Source of the DNA: Bifidobacterium bifidum ATCC 29521 = JCM 1255 = DSM 20456 | GTDB taxonomy: Bacteria > Actinomycetota > Actinomycetes > Actinomycetales > Bifidobacteriaceae | Assembly (NCBI RefSeq): GCF_001025135.1 | Contig: NZ_AP012323.1 | Coordinates: 868,001 to 932,000, forward strand | Direction: 5' to 3' | DNA length: 64,000 bases | Shown: positions 36,450 through 44,046 of the stretch, piece after piece | How the letters are laid out: each line of letters begins with the position of its first letter | Position numbering within the stretch: the stretch's first letter is position 1 | Notes under the pieces: model-generated | Databases searched by the model: none | Told to the model about the DNA's origin: nothing | Seen by the model: the letters and a program-made list of their open reading frames with translations, nothing else | Program-made: the position numbers and the translations under genes

Positions 36450-36541
36450 CGTCTTATTTGGTGTCCATGGTCGGGGCATCACCTGATGTGCGGTGCGCCG
36501 TCGGTGCCGCGCTCCAGGTCTATGCTGAGGCTGTGGACTAG
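36450..36541 (+). pseudogene. Gene-tail remnant related to 34682-34886
   Basis: A short frame whose last residues (SPDVRCAVGAALQVYAEAVD) match the tail of the broken gene at 34682-34886 (SSDGRSATGATLQAYAEAVD) at about two thirds of positions. As there, the stop is followed at once by the palindromic element. No complete gene precedes it. Confidence 0.55.
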
Positions 36542-36544
36542 AAA

Positions 36545-36658
36545 AGCGTTTCTAAGTGCGCGCCGAAACGATGAGTGCGCGCACATAGGCACGCAAATGG
36601 CCCGGTTTGCGTTCTTAAGTGCGCAGGATTGTCGTTTCGGCGCGCACTTAGGAACGCT
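36545..36658. mobile_element. MITE-like palindromic element, copy 2
   Basis: The second 114-bp copy of the element at 34890-35003, with the same 27-bp inverted ends. The shared block starts at 36515. A run of nine G follows at 36683-36691. The rest of 36353-36838 holds no convincing gene. Confidence 0.8.
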
Positions 36659-36742
36659 TTCATGTGTTACTTGGCGGTTTGCGGGGGGGGGAAGTCTGAT
36701 TACTGCGGATTATAGCGGGTGATGATGGTCGCTGTAGCCTGG

Positions 36743-36790
36743 TAACCACCCTCAGTCTCGCTTTGCGCGCCAGCTCCCGCCAGCGGGAGC
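36743..36790 (-). repeat. GC-rich interspersed repeat, reverse copy
   Basis: Read on the minus strand: ctcccgctggcgggagctgg, cgcgcaaagcgagactgagg and gtggtt. It lies downstream of the minus-strand hemolysin III gene (stop at 36839) and may help terminate it. Confidence 0.8.
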
Positions 36791-36838
36791 ATAAAAGTTG
36801 TGTGGTGCTCGCTGGCGGGCTGACCTGAGCGGCGATGG

Positions 36839-37726
36839 TCACGGCCAGAGATGCACGATCACCATGTAGATCGCGACCATGTGGCAGGCGTAGCCGGCGA
36901 CGGTGCCGCAGTGGAAGATCTCATGGAATCCGAAGACGCGTGGCCACGGGTCAGGCTTGCGTAGCGCGTAGACGATGGCGCCGAGGATGTAGCAGGCGCC
37001 TCCCGAGGCCAGCAGCACCACGACGGCAGGGCCGGCGGCGGGGGAGACCCAGAAGAAGTACATGAACGCCACGCCGGAGACTCCGAACACGATGTAGACG
37101 ACGGTATACAGCCAGCGCGGGGCGCTGATCCAGATCACATGGATGATGAGCGCCACCAGCGTGCAGCTCCATATGCCGGCGATGATGGCGTTGCGCATAT
37201 GCGGGGCGAGCGCGAACGACACCGGCGTATATGTGCCCGCGATGAGCAGGAAGATGTTCACGTGGTCGATGCGCCGCAGCACGTCGGTCACGCGGGGCGA
37301 CCAGTCGCCGAGGTGGTAGGCGGCTGAGTTGCCAAACAGGATCAGCGAGCAGGTCATGAACACCACGCAAGCCCATTTCAGGGGCGCGCCGTGGGCCAGG
37401 CATATCAGGACGATGCCGGCGGCGAGCGACAGTGGCGTGGCGATTGCGTGAATCCACCCTCTCATCAATGGCTTGGGCCGTCCGTGCACGTCGAGACGGA
37501 TCTTGCGCTCCACTTCCGCCGGGGCGATTCCCTCGATGCGCGCGGCGTGGGCCTCGCCCTTGGCGAGGGTCCTGGTGGCTTTTTCCTCGGCCTTATGTCG
37601 GATCGCCTCGGCCTTCGCGCGGGATTTCGCCCTCATCGCGTCGGCCTTCGCCTGCAATGCGACTTCCCGCGCCTTGATGACAGCGGCTCGCTTCGCTGCC
37701 ACCGTCGCGTCGTCCTGTACTGCCAT
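36839..37726 (-). CDS. Hemolysin III family (PAQR-like) membrane protein
   Basis: 295 aa. The first ~75 residues are a charged Ala/Lys/Arg/Glu-rich helix (AVIKAREVALQAKADAMRAK), unusual for the family and probably a cytoplasmic coiled coil. Then come seven membrane helices with the family's histidine motifs: WIHAIATPLSL, FGNSAAYHLGDWSP, RRIDHVNIFLLIAGTYTP and FHEIFHCGTVAGYACHMVA. PAQR/YqfA proteins may be membrane hydrolases. The start has ggggaggtcat directly upstream. It is divergent from the histidine kinase gene. Confidence 0.9.
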   Translation of the reverse strand: MAVQDDATVAAKRAAVIKAREVALQAKADAMRAKSRAKAEAIRHKAEEKATRTLAKGEAHAARIEGIAPAEVERKIRLDVHGRPKPLMRGWIHAIATPLSLAAGIVLICLAHGAPLKWACVVFMTCSLILFGNSAAYHLGDWSPRVTDVLRRIDHVNIFLLIAGTYTPVSFALAPHMRNAIIAGIWSCTLVALIIHVIWISAPRWLYTVVYIVFGVSGVAFMYFFWVSPAAGPAVVVLLASGGACYILGAIVYALRKPDPWPRVFGFHEIFHCGTVAGYACHMVAIYMVIVHLWP

Positions 37727-37862
37727 ATGACCTCCCCGATTGGTTACGGAAACGTAACTTACGTTAGCGTAGGTTATAGACTTGTCCGCTCACGGATGTG
37801 CTCATGAAGTACGGATGACGATTGCGTCATACATCGGCATGGTATTGCGTATCATGGTACTC

Positions 37863-39350
37863 ATGGCTGATTTCACACACATTCTGGCTACTCGACCTGA
37901 CTTCACCGAAAGCGATCGCGAATGGCTGCACCATCTGGTCGCCGACTGGCAGGTGATCGCCGATCTGAGCTTCGCCGACCTGCTGCTGATCGTGCAGGAC
38001 GGCGACGGCAACTACCGCATCGTCGAGCAGTGCAGGCCCTCCACCGTGATGACCCTGAGAATCGATGACGCCGTCGGCGCGCTGGTCGCCCCGGAAATGG
38101 TGGGGGAGCTGGATGCCGCCATGCAGTCGAAGACCGTGTTCAGGTCCACTGTGCTCAGGGCGGTCGGCAAATCCACGGTCTGCAACGTGTACGCCCCCGT
38201 CCGTCATGACGGCAAGACGCTGGGGCTCGTCGTGCGTGAGACCAACATGGCCACGCGCGAGTCGAACGGCCGGTACGAGTCCGAAAGCATCAACGCGGGC
38301 AAGCAGTTGTACGAGATGATTCCCCGTGGCCAGTTCCCCTACGTCAACGCGATCATGAGCCAGCGCCATGTTGCGCGTGTCTCGGACGGCTTCATCATGC
38401 TCACGCAGGAGGGCATCGTACGCTACGCCTCGCCCAACGCCATCAGCTGCTTCAGAAGGCTGGGATGCCTGATGACGATGCAGGGGCATTTCCTCAGCGA
38501 AATCGGCACCGACTTGCTGCGTCGCAACGATCCAGTCCCCGAAGCGCTGCCGATGGTGCTGATGGGCAAGGATGCAGTGGATTCCGAAATCAACGCCAAC
38601 CGATCCGCGGTATCCGTCCGGTCGCTGCCCCTGTACGACAACAACGGGCGCACCGGGGCGATCATCCTGTGCCGTGACGTCACCGAGCTGCGCAGGCGTG
38701 AGGTCGAACTGCAGACCAAGAACGCCACGATCTCGGAGATCCACCATCGTGTCAAGAACAACCTGCAGGCGGTCTCTGCGCTGCTCAGGCTCCAGGCGCG
38801 CAAGACGAAGTCCAGTGAGGTCAAAAAAGAGCTTGAAGAGGCACAGCGCCGCGTGCAGACCATCGCCATGGTGCACGAGGGACTGAGCCAGACCGCCGAT
38901 GAGATCGTCGATTTCGACAAGGTCATCTCCAACCAGCTGAAGATGAGCGTCGACTTGGCCACGATGTGCGACCAGCACATCCACATCGATTACGTCGGCA
39001 AATTCGGCATGATGCCCGCACAGGATGCGACCCCACTGTCACTGGTGCTCACCGAGCTCATCACCAACTGTGTGGAGCATGGTTTCGAGGGACGCAAGGA
39101 GGGGCATATCACCATCTCCGCCGGGCGCAGCGGCAACAGCCTCAATGTCGTGGTGGAGGATGACGGGTCGGGGCTCGCCAACGAGGAACACGACGGTCTG
39201 GCACGCTCCTCGGGCTCCGGATTGGGCACGCAGATCATCAACACGTTCGTCACCAACGATTTCGGCGGCAGCGTGCGCTGGGAGCCGCGTCACGAAGGCG
39301 GCACCCGGGTCATCCTCGACATGACGCTGCGTGCGGCGCAGAACGAGTGA
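37863..39350 (+). CDS. Sensor histidine kinase, PdtaS type (HisKA_2)
   Basis: 495 aa soluble kinase. The N-terminal GAF-like domain (about residues 1-150) is followed by a PAS-like domain (about 170-280). The phospho-acceptor block EIHHRVKNNLQAVSALLRLQ identifies the HisKA_2 class. The ATPase domain has LTELITNCVEHGF (N box), EDDGSG (G1) and SGLGTQI (G2). No membrane helix. PdtaS kinases of actinobacteria usually signal to an ANTAR regulator that acts on RNA; none is encoded nearby. The upstream ATG at 37854 is also possible, and neither has a clear ribosome binding site. Confidence 0.9.
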   Translation: MADFTHILATRPDFTESDREWLHHLVADWQVIADLSFADLLLIVQDGDGNYRIVEQCRPSTVMTLRIDDAVGALVAPEMVGELDAAMQSKTVFRSTVLRAVGKSTVCNVYAPVRHDGKTLGLVVRETNMATRESNGRYESESINAGKQLYEMIPRGQFPYVNAIMSQRHVARVSDGFIMLTQEGIVRYASPNAISCFRRLGCLMTMQGHFLSEIGTDLLRRNDPVPEALPMVLMGKDAVDSEINANRSAVSVRSLPLYDNNGRTGAIILCRDVTELRRREVELQTKNATISEIHHRVKNNLQAVSALLRLQARKTKSSEVKKELEEAQRRVQTIAMVHEGLSQTADEIVDFDKVISNQLKMSVDLATMCDQHIHIDYVGKFGMMPAQDATPLSLVLTELITNCVEHGFEGRKEGHITISAGRSGNSLNVVVEDDGSGLANEEHDGLARSSGSGLGTQIINTFVTNDFGGSVRWEPRHEGGTRVILDMTLRAAQNE

Positions 39351-39389
39351 CGGCCGCTTGACGGCCCGAAAACCTGCCGAAACATGATT

Positions 39390-39427
39390 GAAGGGTGGCC
39401 TCCCTGTGGGGGAGACCACCCTTTTCG
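39390..39427. terminator. Bidirectional terminator between the kinase and whiB genes
   Basis: The stem aagggtgg-cctccc pairs with ggggag-accaccctt around a short loop and ends in ttttc. It lies between two convergent genes. Confidence 0.8.
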
Positions 39428-39484
39428 TAGCATATGGAGCTATGAATCGGCTGCGGCGAGGAGTCGGTTGTGACGAGGAGCGAC

Positions 39485-39763
39485 TCAGACCTGCAGCTGC
39501 ATGGCCTGGGAGCGACGCGCGCGCATCGCTCGACGCTTCAGGGCGCGGCGTTCGTCTTCGCTCAGACCGCCCCAGACACCATAATCCTGATTGGTGTCCA
39601 ACGCGCACTTCAGACAGGCGTCAATCACCTTGCAGGTGCGGCAGACCGCCTTAGCTTCCTCGATCTGCTGGTATGCGGCTCCCGTGTTTCCCACCGGGAA
39701 AAACAGTTCCGGGTCCTTGTCTCGACATGCTGCCTTGGCACGCCAATCAAAAGCGCTGCTCAT
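39485..39763 (-). CDS. WhiB-family iron-sulfur transcription factor (WhiB1/WblE-like)
   Basis: 92 aa. Four cysteines in the WhiB spacing (AACRDKDPELFF, then CRTCKVIDAC) bind a 4Fe-4S cluster. The GVWGG turn and the basic tail RRALKRRAMRARR follow. The closely similar DPELFFPVGN...YGVWGGLSEDERRALKRR order matches the WhiB1 branch, which works with the primary sigma factor. ATG 39763 is preferred over GTG 39772 because ggaggag lies upstream at suitable distance. Confidence 0.93.
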   Translation of the reverse strand: MSSAFDWRAKAACRDKDPELFFPVGNTGAAYQQIEEAKAVCRTCKVIDACLKCALDTNQDYGVWGGLSEDERRALKRRAMRARRSQAMQLQV

Positions 39764-39878
39764 GTGTATCACCCTCCTCCCATCGCCTATTGCCGACGAC
39801 GAGCTTTCAAATCATACATTAGGTAACCACGAAACGAATGTTTTTTCAAGAGGTTTTCGCTCTCAAGTGTGAAGAACT

Positions 39879-41798
39879 TCAGATTTTGGCCATGGCGCAC
39901 TGTATCCACAGGGCGTTCCCCTCGCGCAGCAGCACGGCGCGGCCCGCCGTCATGATGTCATCCGGCCCGCATTGCGACAGCAGGCCGGCGGGTATGCCAT
40001 CCATCAGGTCCACGGTACGTTCCCCCGTGGGGAAGACTATTCTCGTGCCGCAATGCTCGGGGATTCGGATGTGCTTGGAGGTCTCCACGGCGAACACGAC
40101 GGTGACGTCGTGGTCGCCCAGCGCGTCCTTGAGCCGTGCGCATAGCGGGTCCGTGCCGAACGGATCGAACAGTGTGTCGGCATCGTCCACCAGCCACAGC
40201 AGATGCGGGGATACGGGAGGTGGCGATTCGGAGGAGAACCGCACCCGTCTGTGATGGCGTACCGTCGACGTGACGAACGCCCGTCCCTCGCGGCGTGTCC
40301 AGCGCACGCACAGGCCGAGAATGTCGCGTGAACGGTGCGCTAGCAAGGCGAGAATCGTGGACTTGCCGCGTCCTGCGCTTCCGATGATTCCGACATTGCC
40401 GGCGTTCACGGCGAGTTCCGCCACATCGATGCCGATGCCGTCATCGGCAAGGGCGAAGGGCACTGAGGGAACGTCCGATGACCGTGCGGGCAGCATGTCG
40501 GCCTCCACGATGCGGGGTAGCGGGGCCGTGAACAGCGCCGAGGCATGGACCAGACCATGAAATGCCGCAGCTGTGCGCGCGGCCTCGACCATAGCGCCGA
40601 TGTCCGATACAAAGGCGCATCGGAACGGCTCCACGGATTCACCGTCGTTGCGCCATGCGCACCCGGGAGCGGACGGGCTGATGGATGCCGCCCGCCCGTC
40701 TCCCAGCAATTCGATGGATTGCAGGCCGTCCCGGACACGCAGGCATATGTTCAGCGCCATGTTCGCTTTCATGTCGGCGCTGACCTGTCCCAGCGGGTTC
40801 TGTGTACAGGCGATGACATGCATGCCCAGGGAGCGCCCCAGCGAGGCGATGCGCACCAGCCGGTCCACATAGTCGGGCAGCTGGTTGTTCAGCGCATGGA
40901 ACTCGTCGATGACGACGATCAGCGAGGGCGGCGGGGATTGCAACTGCCCGATCGAGCCGACACGCTCCGCGGCGACCAGATGCTCCCTGCGTCGCAGCTC
41001 CAGCTCCAGCGCCCTCAACGCGCGAACGGCGTGATTCAGATCGAGGTCGCACACGCTGCCCACGGTATGCGGCAGCCGCTCGATGACGCTGAACGCCGAA
41101 CCTCCCTTGAAATCCAGGAACACGAAATGCAGCCGGTCGGGCGGATTGCGCACCGCCATGGCCAGGCACCAGCTTTGCAACAGCACGGATTTGCCGGAGC
41201 CCGTGGTGCCGGCGACCAAGGCGTGCGGCCCTTGGCGGGGCAGATCGATCGTGAACGGCCGCTGCCCCGACCCCATGCCCACGGTGACGCACAGCGACGG
41301 GGAGGCGAGCCATGTTCTCGCGATGATGCGCCATGGCAGCGGCTCGGCCTGAAGCCCCGTCAGCTCCTCCAGTGAGGGCGAGTGAATCCGTGACGGATCC
41401 TCCGACTCGCCTTCATCCTTGTCCCGATCGGCTCCGTCCGCCGATCCATGATGGCGGCCCCGGGCTCCTGCCATATCGGTGGGCCGACTTGGGCGGCCGC
41501 CCGCAGCGTCGTGGCTCGTCGTCCCGGATTCGTCGCGGCGTGACGATCCACGACGGTCAGCAAGGGATGACGCCGCCGAAGCCATGCATCCCACCATGCC
41601 CGGCGCGACCATGGCGGCGAACAGCCAACGTCGCTCCAGCAGAAGCATGATGACCATCAACGCCTGTGCGGCGATGGGCGCGACCAGCGTGATCATCGGC
41701 AGAGCGGACGATCCGCGCGCGCGTCGCTCGCGCCTGGGACGCCGCCTGCCTCGCCCGCGCCGCCCGCGCCTCGAATCCGGGTTCCTGCCTTCGTCCAT
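39879..41798 (-). CDS. Orphan FtsK/SpoIIIE-domain ATPase (EccC-like)
   Basis: About 639 aa. An Arg-rich N-terminus precedes two membrane helices (about residues 35-75). The first FtsK/SpoIIIE ATPase domain has Walker A AGTTGSGKSVLL and Walker B SLIVVIDEFHAL, plus the GRSLGMHVIACTQNP segment. A second nucleotide-binding domain has GSAGRGKSTIL and HLLWLVDDAD. This layout is that of EccC/YukB ATPases of type VII secretion, but shortened, and no ESX membrane protein or WXG100 gene is seen in the window. The start is uncertain (ATG 41798, 41828 or further upstream). It lies next to whiB and LCP genes. Confidence 0.82.
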   Translation of the reverse strand: MDEGRNPDSRRGRRGRGRRRPRRERRARGSSALPMITLVAPIAAQALMVIMLLLERRWLFAAMVAPGMVGCMASAASSLADRRGSSRRDESGTTSHDAAGGRPSRPTDMAGARGRHHGSADGADRDKDEGESEDPSRIHSPSLEELTGLQAEPLPWRIIARTWLASPSLCVTVGMGSGQRPFTIDLPRQGPHALVAGTTGSGKSVLLQSWCLAMAVRNPPDRLHFVFLDFKGGSAFSVIERLPHTVGSVCDLDLNHAVRALRALELELRRREHLVAAERVGSIGQLQSPPPSLIVVIDEFHALNNQLPDYVDRLVRIASLGRSLGMHVIACTQNPLGQVSADMKANMALNICLRVRDGLQSIELLGDGRAASISPSAPGCAWRNDGESVEPFRCAFVSDIGAMVEAARTAAAFHGLVHASALFTAPLPRIVEADMLPARSSDVPSVPFALADDGIGIDVAELAVNAGNVGIIGSAGRGKSTILALLAHRSRDILGLCVRWTRREGRAFVTSTVRHHRRVRFSSESPPPVSPHLLWLVDDADTLFDPFGTDPLCARLKDALGDHDVTVVFAVETSKHIRIPEHCGTRIVFPTGERTVDLMDGIPAGLLSQCGPDDIMTAGRAVLLREGNALWIQCAMAKI

Positions 41799-41956
41799 GC
41801 CCTCAGTGTGGAACGGCGTCGCCGGCATGCGCAAGCTTGGGGGAACAATGTGGTCGAAGGCTACCGAGTTATCCACATTTCGGCGTGTCGTGGCCGGCGG
41901 GTGGAACACGCCAACCGGCCACGACGAGGCATGCGGCCTGCCGCATCATTCTGCGA

Positions 41957-43432
41957 TCACTGGTTGGCCAGCGTGCCCACGGCGCCCGGCTTGTGGCTGC
42001 CCGAAGCGAGCTCTCTGAACAGTTCGAGGTTCTTCGCGTCATCCAGCAGCACCGACGAGCCGACCCCGGACACGTTGTAGCCGGGATTCGTCCAATAGAC
42101 ACTGCCGCTGATGCCGTTGTCGGAGGTGGCGTCGCGGAACGCGAACACCATCTGTGCGAGCGTGTACGGGTTCGTCTTGGAATCGACGGTGATGGACGCC
42201 AAAGCGGCTTTCAGCGTCTTGTTGAGTTTCGGGATGTTGGTCAGCGTCTTGCCGGACATGGCCTTCTTCGCGATGGCTCCGATGACCTGTCGCTGGCGTT
42301 CGGCGCGGCCGAAATCGCCCTTCGGGTCGGAGTAGCGCATGCGCGAGAACGCCAGGGCGGTCGCCCCATCGGCCGTGTGGCATCCCGCGGTCCAGTTGAG
42401 ATTGGACAGGGCGTCGTTCACGGTCTGGTCATAGCACAGGTCGACCCCGCCCAACGCGTCGACCACATCCTTCAAACCGTTGAACTTGATCTGCGCGACG
42501 TGGTCGATCTTCTGGCCGGTGATGGTCTCGACCTGCTGGACGAGCGCCTTCTCGCCGGACAGCTGGGCGACGGCGTTGATCTTCATATAGGTGCCGTTCA
42601 CCTGCACCAGCGAATCGCGCGGGATGGAGATGAGCGAGCGGGTGCCGGAATTGGGCTTGGTCAGCACGAGGATCGTGTCGGTGCGGAACCCGGTGATCGT
42701 CTTCGCCTCTTCGCCGGTGCGCTGGTCGGATCCGAGGATGAGCCAGCTGGTGCCTGACGTGTTGGCCTTGTCGGACAGCCAGGGCTGCTTGTCGAGATGA
42801 CCGTCGACCCAGTTCCACAGTCCGAACGTCACCAGCATGATGACGACCAGCAGCGCCGCCAAAACACTTGCGACGATACGTCCCACGGGGCGCTTTCTGC
42901 GCATGGCGGTGGCTGCCGGCCTCCCGGACATGCCACGGCCGCCTCCCTGTGCGGCCGGCATGCCGTAACCGTAAGGGCTCTGCGGGCCCTGACGTTGTGC
43001 GGAGGCGAACATCGACTGCGCACCCGCGCCCTCGCCCGGACGAGGCTGGTTCGAAATAGTATGCGTGGAGCCCGCTGCACGGCGGGGCTGGCGTCGGGCC
43101 GCAGAAGCGGCGTCCTGCATGGGAGAGACCGGTTGCAGGCGGGCGTCCTGCTCGGATGCGGACCGCCTGGTCGACCCGGATACGCGACGCGATGAATTCG
43201 GCGTGAAACTGGGAATCACGTCCTGTGCGGCCGGCATGCTTTGCGCTCCCTGAGCGCCTGCCGAGGTCTGCCGACGCGACGGCACGCCTGCCTGCGGACC
43301 GGCTCCGGGCACGGCCTCGCCGGCGGCCGACGGACGCGGCACCTGCCCGCTGGGGCGACGCTTGCGCGTGCCGGAGGGAATGAAGCTGGGAGGATTGTCC
43401 TGTGGGCTGACTCCACTGTTTCCTTCGCTCAT
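41957..43432 (-). CDS. LytR-CpsA-Psr (LCP) family cell-wall polymer ligase
   Basis: 491 aa. A long cytoplasmic N-terminus rich in Pro, Ser, Arg and Gln (about 185 residues) precedes one membrane helix (RIVASVLAALLVVIMLVTFG). The extracytoplasmic LCP domain has SLISIPRDSLV, GVDLCYDQ, ALAFSRMRYSDPKGDFGRAERQRQVI and the conserved Arg pair. LCP enzymes transfer lipid-linked glycopolymers to peptidoglycan, so this one could attach the product of the 11-19 kb cluster. The start follows gaggaacc. It is divergent from the WhiB2-like gene. Confidence 0.92.
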   Translation of the reverse strand: MSEGNSGVSPQDNPPSFIPSGTRKRRPSGQVPRPSAAGEAVPGAGPQAGVPSRRQTSAGAQGAQSMPAAQDVIPSFTPNSSRRVSGSTRRSASEQDARLQPVSPMQDAASAARRQPRRAAGSTHTISNQPRPGEGAGAQSMFASAQRQGPQSPYGYGMPAAQGGGRGMSGRPAATAMRRKRPVGRIVASVLAALLVVIMLVTFGLWNWVDGHLDKQPWLSDKANTSGTSWLILGSDQRTGEEAKTITGFRTDTILVLTKPNSGTRSLISIPRDSLVQVNGTYMKINAVAQLSGEKALVQQVETITGQKIDHVAQIKFNGLKDVVDALGGVDLCYDQTVNDALSNLNWTAGCHTADGATALAFSRMRYSDPKGDFGRAERQRQVIGAIAKKAMSGKTLTNIPKLNKTLKAALASITVDSKTNPYTLAQMVFAFRDATSDNGISGSVYWTNPGYNVSGVGSSVLLDDAKNLELFRELASGSHKPGAVGTLANQ

Positions 43433-43713
43433 GGTTCCTCCAGTGCCTCGTGTTCTCAATCCCTTTTACACGTTGTCATGAGTCATTGTCGTGTCCGTTG
43501 CCCATTCCTCTGCAGTAACGGCACATACGTGAAGGGCTGGTGGTCGGATATGACAGGGAATGAAGAAGGCATGGGGGTGAAGGCTGATGTCGCTTACCAC
43601 ACTTTCGCCCTTCTGCGCTGCATTGACACGGGGTAGACTTGACAAAGGTAAGTCGCATGTGTGTAATTACCCTGATGGACGTCCATAGCAGCATCGGCAA
43701 GGAGGAGCGACAC

Positions 43714-44013
43714 ATGTGGGGAGTGGTCGACGATTCCGCCGAGGATCCGATGAGTGAGCTGTGGGGCCTGTTCAAGTCGGACGACGATGTTTCCTGGCAG
43801 CATAAGGCCCTGTGCTCCCAGACCGATCCGGAAGCTTTTTTCCCCGAAAAAGGCGGGTCGACGCGTGATGCGAAACAGGTGTGCGCCCGCTGCGAGGTGC
43901 GCGAGCAATGCCTGCAATGGGCCATCGAACACGATGAGCGTTTCGGTATCTGGGGCGGCCTGAGCGAACGCGAACGCCGCCGCTATAAGAAGGAACACAA
44001 GGAACGTGCGTGA
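43714..44013 (+). CDS. WhiB-family transcription factor (WhiB2/WhmD-like)
   Basis: 99 aa. A short acidic N-terminus is followed by the four-Cys iron-sulfur set (ALCSQTDPEAFFPEKGGS, CARCEVREQC), FGIWGGLSERERR and a Lys-rich tail. This is the WhiB2/WhmD type that controls septation and development in actinobacteria. The ATG at 43714 is preceded by aaggagg at 43699-43705. It is upstream of the large glycosyltransferase gene by 33 bp. Confidence 0.92.
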   Translation: MWGVVDDSAEDPMSELWGLFKSDDDVSWQHKALCSQTDPEAFFPEKGGSTRDAKQVCARCEVREQCLQWAIEHDERFGIWGGLSERERRRYKKEHKERA

Positions 44014-44046
44014 CGCGGCGGCCGTGCGTCGCATAGACTGGAGATT

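Noticed and set aside
39879..43432. Possible type VII secretion locus
   Set aside because: Only an EccC-like ATPase is present; no EccB, EccD, MycP or WXG100 genes are found around it.
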